DNA of 64,000 nucleotides from JAKZVK01 sp965261065 (GTDB taxonomy: Bacteria; Acidobacteriota; Terriglobia; Bryobacterales; UBA6623): positions 4,402,001 to 4,466,000 of the forward strand of contig OZ253444.1 in NCBI GenBank assembly GCA_965261065.1, read 5' to 3'. Position 1 is the stretch's first letter, and every line of letters begins with the position of its first letter. A model generated the notes under the pieces. It searched no databases. It saw only the letters and a program-made list of their open reading frames with translations, and was not told where the DNA came from. Shown here piece by piece: positions 58,245-64,000 of this stretch. The position numbers and the translations under genes were made by a program.

Positions 58245-59183
58245 ATGCCACAGCGATTGGTTTACTTCAACGGCGAGTTCATCCCCGAGAAGGAAGCGCG
58301 CATCTCGATCTTCGACAGCGCCTTGATGTATGGCGACATGGTGTTCGAGATGACGCGGTCGTTCAACCAGAAGCCTTACCGGTTGCGCGATCACCTGGGG
58401 CGGCTCTACGCCTCCCTGCGCTACGTCGAGATTGATTGCGGCCTAACGATCGATGAAATGGAAGCCGCCACGCTTCAGACCATCGAGCACAACCTGGCCG
58501 CGCTCGAAGGTTTTGATTTTCAGATCATGCACGACGTGACGCGCGGTGGGATGGCGCTTTACGAAACGATCGTCAAGGAAGGCACGGCGCCGATCGTATC
58601 GATCAACGTCATTCCGTTGGTGCGTCACAACGGGGGCATGGCCCAGAAGTACGAAAGCGGCGTGCATTACGTCGTAACACCGCAGCAATCGGTGCCGGCC
58701 CGGTACATCGACCCCAAGGCCAAGAACCGCAGCCGTATCTACTATAAGGTCGCCGAGATGCAAGCCGCCAGGATGGAAAAGGGAGCCATGGCGCTTCTGA
58801 CCGATGAGCGCGGTTTCATCACCGAGGGTACCGGGAATAACTTCTTCATCGCCCGTGGCGGAGAGATCTACACACCCAAGGGCCACGACATCCTACGCGG
58901 CGTCTCGCGCCAGGCGTGTATCGAGATCGCGCGAACGCTCGGCATCGCCGTGCACGAAGCCGATATCGAGCCTTACGACGTCCGAGCCGCCGACGAGGCG
59001 TGGTTCACCAGTACGACCGTCTGCATGGTGCCATGTACGCGCTTCAACTTCCAGCCGGTGGGGGACGGCCGGCCCGGCCCGGTGTACCGCCGCCTGCTCG
59101 GCGCCTGGTCGAAAGAAGTGGGGGTGGATATCGCGGCTCAGGCGCGGGAGTACGCGCAACTCGCCGACACCTGGCAGCCGTAG
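58245..59183 (+). CDS. class IV aminotransferase (BCAT/DAAT/ADCL fold)
   Basis: The protein has 312 residues. PLP-fold type IV motifs: YFNGEFIPEKEARISIFDSA, ALMYGDMVFEMTRSF, the catalytic lysine in RSRIYYKVAEMQ (the K after IYY) and the cofactor-binding EGTGNNFFIARGGEIYTP with the downstream GVSRQACIEIARTLGI. The family includes branched-chain aminotransferase, D-amino-acid aminotransferase and aminodeoxychorismate lyase; the sequence does not decide between them. It is co-directional with the SDR 17 bp upstream. GTAAGGACTT before ATG 58245 is a plausible ribosome site. Confidence 0.88.
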   Translation: MPQRLVYFNGEFIPEKEARISIFDSALMYGDMVFEMTRSFNQKPYRLRDHLGRLYASLRYVEIDCGLTIDEMEAATLQTIEHNLAALEGFDFQIMHDVTRGGMALYETIVKEGTAPIVSINVIPLVRHNGGMAQKYESGVHYVVTPQQSVPARYIDPKAKNRSRIYYKVAEMQAARMEKGAMALLTDERGFITEGTGNNFFIARGGEIYTPKGHDILRGVSRQACIEIARTLGIAVHEADIEPYDVRAADEAWFTSTTVCMVPCTRFNFQPVGDGRPGPVYRRLLGAWSKEVGVDIAAQAREYAQLADTWQP

Positions 59184-59249
59184 CTCGGGGCCCGCGCCGT
59201 AGAGGACGCTGGAGACCTCGCTCGTTGTCGCGCCCCCGTGAAGTTTCCC

Positions 59250-59410
59250 TCAATGATGGTTATCGCCGGCCTTGGGGAAGTCCTCACTCTGCTTAACGCC
59301 GCCCCTTCCGGGTCTGGAGGGCTTACGCGTCGCCTTCGTCGTTGCTTTCTTCGCGGAGGGCCTACTGGCGACTTTTTTCTTAGTGGCCTTCTTCACGCCT
59401 CCGCTGCCAC
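59250..59410 (-). pseudogene. lysine-rich C-terminal tail of a lost gene
   Basis: The minus strand reads GGVKKATKKKVASRPSAKKA, then TTKATRKPSRPGRG and a stop at 59250. This is a lysine/alanine-rich tail like those of histone H1-like or basic DNA-binding bacterial proteins. It has no start or folded domain, because the upstream part is replaced by the ISNCY-like relic at about 59410. Confidence 0.55.
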
Positions 59411-60326
59411 CTTACCGTATAGTCGTGGCCGACCACGCGCGGCTCGACATAGCTTAGAATCGAAGCCGGGGTCTGGTCGCTGCGCAACGGCCGATGCGCG
59501 TCGGCCGCCTCGGCCGGCTCGCAGGTAAACCGACGATTCCATTCCTCCAAAAACTCCTCTTCCAGATAACGGTTGGCTTGCTCCCAATCGTTGGCGCCCA
59601 CGCGCCGCAGCGCCTTCACCAGCCGGTCTTGCAGCGTCCCGAAACAGCGCTCCACCCGCCCTTTCGCCTGCGGCGAGTGCGCCGGCACCCGCCGAATGTC
59701 CAACTCCGCGAGTGCCCGCTCGATCTGCGTCGGCTGCGGCTTGGCGTCCGGATGCTTGTTGTGGGGCAACGGCCGGTTGACCTGAAACAGGCTCGCCTTG
59801 CCGGTGTAGACCTCCACCGGACGCCCGCTCTGCTCGAGATACTGCCCCAGCAGCCGCAGGTTCTCCGCCGTCGAGTCCGACAACGCAAAGCGCGCCACCA
59901 GTTCGCTGGTGGCGTCATCAATCATCGCCGTCAGGTACAGCTAGGGGCCGCGCCCCTCGAGCCAGTCGTGCATGGACGTGTCCCCCTGCACTAACTCTCC
60001 GCACCGGGGCCGCCGCGCCCGCCACACGTGCACCCGCTTGAGCTTCGCTGGCTAGCGTCGGACCGTAATCGCCGTAGTGCTCCCGCACCAATGTCAGAAC
60101 CCGCTACTGCGTCTGGGCTTGGTGGGCCCGATTCGACGGGCTGCCCCGTAGCCGATGCGCCAGTCCGTGGTCCCCTTCGGATCCGCTTGACCAGCTTCTT
60201 CACCCAGCGTGGGCTGAGCCCTACTTGCTCAGCCGCCGCCTTCTGTTTCAGCTTGCCCTCCTTGACCTGTCTCAAAACCACCAATCGGTCGCGCCCTCGC
60301 TTGCTCAATGCCACGGTCTCGTTCAC
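59411..60326 (-). pseudogene. decayed ISNCY-like transposase
   Basis: The N-terminus (MNETVALSKRGRDRLVVLRQ, KLKQKAAAEQVGLSPRWVKK) carries a helix-turn-helix. It is followed by a frameshifted stretch, then GDTSMHDWLEGRGP with a stop, then a rve-like core (AMIDDATSELVARFALSDST, RRVPAHSPQAKGRVERCFGT). I recognise this as an ISNCY-type transposase whose frame is broken at least three times and whose C-terminus ends at about 59410. No ends or duplications could be placed. Confidence 0.8.
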
Positions 60327-60426
60327 CCTCCTGCCGTCTCTCGTTCGAAGGGAAACTTTCTACTTTGCGCCTCAGGGGATCTTTTCACATTGCGGCGACA
60401 ATTAAAACGAAAAAATCTCCTGCTCC

Positions 60427-63400
60427 CTACTGTGGCCTTCCTCGTATCTTGCGGAATTGATCACCCTCCACGATGGCCCGCACTGCCACCGAGAAACGAT
60501 AGTCGTTCTTGGCCAACCGCTCCAGGATTTCAGTCAACAGTGGTTCGTCCGAGAGTTGTACCTCGCGGCCGAGGGCGTAGCCCAGCAGCTTGCGGCAGAA
60601 CTGGCCCAGGAGCGCGTCGCGGCGTGTTTCGAGGAGATAATCCCGTAGGCCGGGTAGGCCGTGGATTTCGGTGCCGTCGGGCAAGGTCGTTTGCGTGTCG
60701 ATCGGGCGGCCGGCAAGATCCGTGTCGCGGCGGCGGCCGATCGCGTCAAAACCTTCGAGCGCAAAGCCGAACGGGTCGATCCGTTGATGGCACGACGCGC
60801 ATTGCGGGTCGCTGGTGTGTCTCGCGACGAGTTGGCGTACGGTCAGACCATCGGTGGCCGTTTCGTCCGCCGGCAGTTGGGGAACCTCCCGCGGCGGACG
60901 CGGCAGTTTCTCACCCAATAGCACTTCGCTGACCCAGTTACCTCGCAAGATCGGGCTCGTGCGCGAGGCGCCCGACTGCTTCGCCAGTGTCGTCGCGAGA
61001 CCCAGGATGCCGCCGCGGCCGTGCTGCCGGATTTCGTTGACACGATGCCACTGCTTGCCCTTGACGCCCTCGATTCCATAGAAGTGGGCCAATGGTTCGT
61101 TTACGAAGGTGTGGTCGGCATTCAGCAGGCTCAGCAATGAGGCGTCGTTTTGGAATAGATCCGTGAAGAACCGGATCGATTCCTCATACATATCACCGCG
61201 AAGTTCGGCGAACTCCGGGAAGTACTTCTCGCTTTTCTCATCGAGGGAATCGAAGTCATGGATGTGCAACCATTGGCAACCGAACTCGGTGGCCAGGCGT
61301 CGTACGCGATCGTCACCGAGCATCCGCCGGGCCTGCTTCGCCAGCACTTCGGGCTGATGAAGCGTGCCGGCAGCCGCGATGGAGCGGAGTTCCTCATCCG
61401 GTTGCGACGACCAGAGGAAATAGCTCAGCCGGCTGGCGAGCTCCCAATCGGAGACGGCCGCGGCAGTGGGTCCCTCGGGCGCGTTCTCGAGCCGATACAA
61501 GAACGCCGGGGCGACAAAGACTCGGGCGAGCGTCAGGCGAAACGCCTCATCATGCGGCAGCTCTTGTTCGCGCAACCGGCGGTACAGGCCGAGCAGTTCG
61601 GCGGCTTCCACGTCGGTCAGCGGACGGCGATAGGCCTGCCCGGCGAAGTCGACGAGCGCATCGACCTGCGCAGGTTCGTGTACGACCCGTTCCTTGTTGA
61701 ATTCGGCGGCGTCCTGGTCGAAGGGCTCGCGCAAAGGCAACATCGCCTCGTACTGCGAACGGTCGTCCACCCCGTTGCCCCGCATCGCCTCCATCAGCAG
61801 GTCCAACGCCGTGACCCGCAGCAAGGCACTCTCGCTGACGTAATGCAACTCGTCCCACAGCCGGTCGAGCTGCGCCTGCTGCGCCTCGTCGAGCATCAGC
61901 CGCGTGAGATGATCATCCTCGCGATAGAACACCGCGAGCGTCAGGATCTCGTCGACCGGCACGATCTGGTTGAAGCAAAGCGCCGCTGGAAACAGGCTGC
62001 GAAATTCGTCGAAGCCCGACTCCAGTCCCCGCCTCGTCGCGCTGTTCTCGCCAGAGAGAAAGCTTCGCTGGAAAGAAACGTCCCGGCGATCTGAGAACAC
62101 TTGGGTCACCCGGGAGAATGTGACGACGACCTCGCTTGGCAGAAGCCTTGAGGTGGGGGGTGGTCCGACAACCGCGTCTACTTGCACACCACCTTCGCGC
62201 CCCGTCTTCTCGTCGAGCGTAGCGGTTGCGACGAGTTCGCGGCCGGCCGCCAAGTAACCGGGAAGACGAACCTTGATGACCGACGGGACACGAACCACGA
62301 GCGACGCAGCGTCGATCGTCTTGCCGCTGGGGTGCCTGCCAAACATTGCCGGGTCCAAGCCCCACACTGTTGAGTCATCGGGATACAGCTCACGGATATC
62401 GCGCAGGTAGATGTCCGCGCGGCCTGGTGCAACGAGCCGCGGCTCCTGCCACACGACGAGTTTGTGATCGTTGGGGCCCACAGCGTTGGTTGTCACCAGA
62501 GAGAGCACCACGTCACTTTCGTGGCGGAGTTCCCGCGGCATGGCGAAATGAAGGTCCTGTTCTGTCACCAGTGGATTCACCGGTTCCATCCAGCGCGAGG
62601 GGCCTCCCTTCCTCCCGATTAGGCCGACCGGACCGAACGTCCAGAGCCCCCTTTGCCAGGCGGCAACATGCGCGGCGAGAGTAACCGCATCCCGCGGCGT
62701 TGCACTACGCCATCGGGCCCGGAGATCATCCAAAAGCAGCGATGTGTCGGCGGCCGTGAGACTTGACCAAAGCGTGCTAAGGTACTTGGCGCTCAGGCCG
62801 CGCTCGAGAGCTACGGTTTCGATCGACTTACTGCCAGTCGCAAGGGCATCTCGTTCGGCGAGTGTGGCGGCAAAGTATTTCTCTAGAGGCAAGCGTCCGG
62901 CGAGTCCGATTCGCGTGTCGCCGTGGACTTCGACGTTGCCGACGTCATCACCGACGCCAAGGTCCGCGGTGTCGGCGAACTCCCCATAGAATCCACGGAT
63001 CTCGGCGAGGATTTCGTCCGTCCAGTCTCGTCGCGTCGCCTCGGGAGAGAAGCGAAACCCGTCCTTGAGCAGCACGGCGTGCTGGGCAACTTCCTTCCCC
63101 GCGTCAAGATACTTTCTCAGCAGGGCGGGTGACATCACTAGCGCATTGCCTGTGTTGGTGAACCCCTCACCGGCCGCGCTGTCGGTCGGGAATTCGCGAG
63201 CCGGACTGAGATCAACTCCCGTCAGATCGCGAACGGTGTAGGTGTACTCAGAGTTGTTGAGCCGCCGCAGAACCACCGGCCCCGGGTCGCCTGCGTTGGC
63301 CAACGCCTCGGCATGAAGATAGCGCTCGACCCATTGGTGCAGCTCCTTCCGCTGCCCGGGTGCCAGCTGCTTGGCGGGCTTCGGCGGCATGTCGCCGCTG

Positions 63401-63669
63401 TCGAGCATCTCGATAACCTTGAGCCAGGCCTTGGTGTCGCGCCGCACCTCGGCCAGCGAGGCGAACCGTTCGAGGTCCAACTCGCCTGTTCGCAGCTCCG
63501 TCGAATGGCAGCTCAGGCAAAACTCTTGCATGACCGGCCGAATCTGGGCTCGGTACTCCTCGGCCAATCCTGCGAAATCATCCCGGCTGGGCTCGGCGGC
63601 GAGCAGACCGGACATCCAGCTAGTCGTCGCCAGAAGCGACGCGACAACGATACTGAAGCGCCAAGCCAT
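60427..63669 (-). CDS. secreted DUF1587/1592/1595/1588/1585 cytochrome-like protein
   Basis: The protein has 1080 residues. Signal peptide (VVASLLATTSWMSGLLA). A haem-type CLSCHSTELRTGE near residue 51, DUF1587 (LRRLNNSEYTYTVRDLTGV), DUF1595 (AYRRPLTDVEAAELLGLYR), DUF1592 (WELASRLSYFLWSSQPDEEL), DUF1588 (GRGGILGLATTLAKQSGASR, NWVSEVLLGEKL), CASCHQRIDPFGFALEGFD and DUF1585 (LLGQFCRKLLGYALGREVQL). These multi-domain proteins are exported c-type-cytochrome-like proteins of unknown substrate. The gene is complete and divergent from the secreted gene at 63796. The family is the same as the partial gene at 1-865. Confidence 0.93.
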   Translation of the reverse strand: MAWRFSIVVASLLATTSWMSGLLAAEPSRDDFAGLAEEYRAQIRPVMQEFCLSCHSTELRTGELDLERFASLAEVRRDTKAWLKVIEMLDSGDMPPKPAKQLAPGQRKELHQWVERYLHAEALANAGDPGPVVLRRLNNSEYTYTVRDLTGVDLSPAREFPTDSAAGEGFTNTGNALVMSPALLRKYLDAGKEVAQHAVLLKDGFRFSPEATRRDWTDEILAEIRGFYGEFADTADLGVGDDVGNVEVHGDTRIGLAGRLPLEKYFAATLAERDALATGSKSIETVALERGLSAKYLSTLWSSLTAADTSLLLDDLRARWRSATPRDAVTLAAHVAAWQRGLWTFGPVGLIGRKGGPSRWMEPVNPLVTEQDLHFAMPRELRHESDVVLSLVTTNAVGPNDHKLVVWQEPRLVAPGRADIYLRDIRELYPDDSTVWGLDPAMFGRHPSGKTIDAASLVVRVPSVIKVRLPGYLAAGRELVATATLDEKTGREGGVQVDAVVGPPPTSRLLPSEVVVTFSRVTQVFSDRRDVSFQRSFLSGENSATRRGLESGFDEFRSLFPAALCFNQIVPVDEILTLAVFYREDDHLTRLMLDEAQQAQLDRLWDELHYVSESALLRVTALDLLMEAMRGNGVDDRSQYEAMLPLREPFDQDAAEFNKERVVHEPAQVDALVDFAGQAYRRPLTDVEAAELLGLYRRLREQELPHDEAFRLTLARVFVAPAFLYRLENAPEGPTAAAVSDWELASRLSYFLWSSQPDEELRSIAAAGTLHQPEVLAKQARRMLGDDRVRRLATEFGCQWLHIHDFDSLDEKSEKYFPEFAELRGDMYEESIRFFTDLFQNDASLLSLLNADHTFVNEPLAHFYGIEGVKGKQWHRVNEIRQHGRGGILGLATTLAKQSGASRTSPILRGNWVSEVLLGEKLPRPPREVPQLPADETATDGLTVRQLVARHTSDPQCASCHQRIDPFGFALEGFDAIGRRRDTDLAGRPIDTQTTLPDGTEIHGLPGLRDYLLETRRDALLGQFCRKLLGYALGREVQLSDEPLLTEILERLAKNDYRFSVAVRAIVEGDQFRKIRGRPQ

Positions 63670-63795
63670 TTCGTCTTCCTGCGGGAATTGTACCGCCGAT
63701 CCGGCTGAGTTGGCCTGCCCCCTGAGCTTGTCAGGGCCGCCGGCTACGCGTAAGCTGGTCTCGCGGGAAGCTGCAGATTTTCCCGGAGACTTACG

Positions 63796-64000
63796 ATGAC
63801 AAACAAATCCAGACCAACCAGCGGCCGTTCAGTTTGCTGTTTCACGAGTGTGCTCCTACTTGGGATTAGTATCTCTCTTCCGGCCCAGGAGCCCAAGCAG
63901 TCTCACGTACCGATTACACGGCCGCAAGAGGTGATTGCAACTGTGGACGGCCGCGGCAGTGCCGCTGGCTACGTGGAGCTGCCCGACGGCAGCATCCTGA
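63796..64000 (+). CDS. secreted protein, 5' part only (possibly sialidase-like)
   Basis: Sixty-eight residues are visible before the window ends. A hydrophobic leader (SVCCFTSVLLLGISISLPAQ) precedes IATVDGRGSAAGYVELPDGS. The last stretch resembles the first blade of BNR/sialidase-type secreted proteins (GYVELPDGSIL), but this is a weak hint. GGAG precedes ATG 63796. It is divergent from the DUF1592-type gene with 126 bp between. Confidence 0.65.
   Translation, partial: MTNKSRPTSGRSVCCFTSVLLLGISISLPAQEPKQSHVPITRPQEVIATVDGRGSAAGYVELPDGSIL

Overview
The window is high-GC DNA that I place, by inference, in an Acidobacteriota genome of the Solibacter/Bryobacter type. The main clues are a secreted protein ending in a TIGR03437-type domain, three haem-motif proteins of the DUF1549/DUF1553 and DUF1587/1592/1595 families, a DUF1501 protein, and a 13-repeat FG-GAP protein. 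A complete tmRNA gene lies at 56579-56931. Planctomycetota or Verrucomicrobiota are less likely alternatives.

Layout. 1-2.1 kb: 5' part of a DUF1587/1595 cytochrome-like gene, a regular 25-26 bp tandem repeat and a group II intron RT relic. 2.1-8.4 kb: a DUF3616 protein, an unusual transmembrane protein with a periplasmic-binding ectodomain, and the FG-GAP protein. 8.5-9.8 kb: two toxin-antitoxin pairs, hicAB and brnTA. 9.9-24.5 kb: an SDR, an aminopeptidase, a rhomboid protease, ubiX and a DUF4440 lipoprotein, mixed with an amine oxidase, an alpha/beta hydrolase and a small hypothetical gene that are each split by one IS. 25-28.9 kb: a DUF1549/DUF1553 plus DUF1501 pair. 29-52.2 kb: an IS-rich zone with a phosphoesterase relic, an FMN dehydrogenase, a TPR protein, a sodium:solute symporter, a methyltransferase, the TIGR03437 protein and a nuclease gene split into several pieces. 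52.6-57.1 kb: mrfA-mrfB, tmRNA and an integrase stub. 57.4-64 kb: an SDR plus class IV aminotransferase pair, a decayed ISNCY-like transposase, a 1080-residue DUF1592-type protein and the start of a secreted protein.

Mobile DNA makes up about 28 percent of the window by my count: two IS630, two IS3, two IS1595, one ISAzo13, four near-complete IS1380 copies plus one relic, a truncated IS481 and an ISNCY-like relic. For most copies I can place the ends and target duplications to the base. Removing each IS with one duplication restores a continuous frame: amine oxidase 636 aa, hydrolase 729 aa, hypothetical 153 aa, nuclease 311 aa. The most striking case is the nuclease gene (44894-52208). It was hit by an IS3 and two IS1380 copies, and one of those IS1380 copies itself carries an IS1595. 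That IS1380 copy also appears to have moved together with 425 bp of foreign DNA, because the 5-bp target duplication lies outside the passenger and not at the IS end.

MrfA and MrfB are a known helicase/exonuclease pair for mitomycin-type damage. tmRNA rescues stalled ribosomes, and its 3' end is a classical integration site, consistent with the integrase remnant beside it. The best candidate for undescribed biology among intact genes is the 2124-5571 pair. Everything here was read by eye; family names come from motif recognition, not from database searches.
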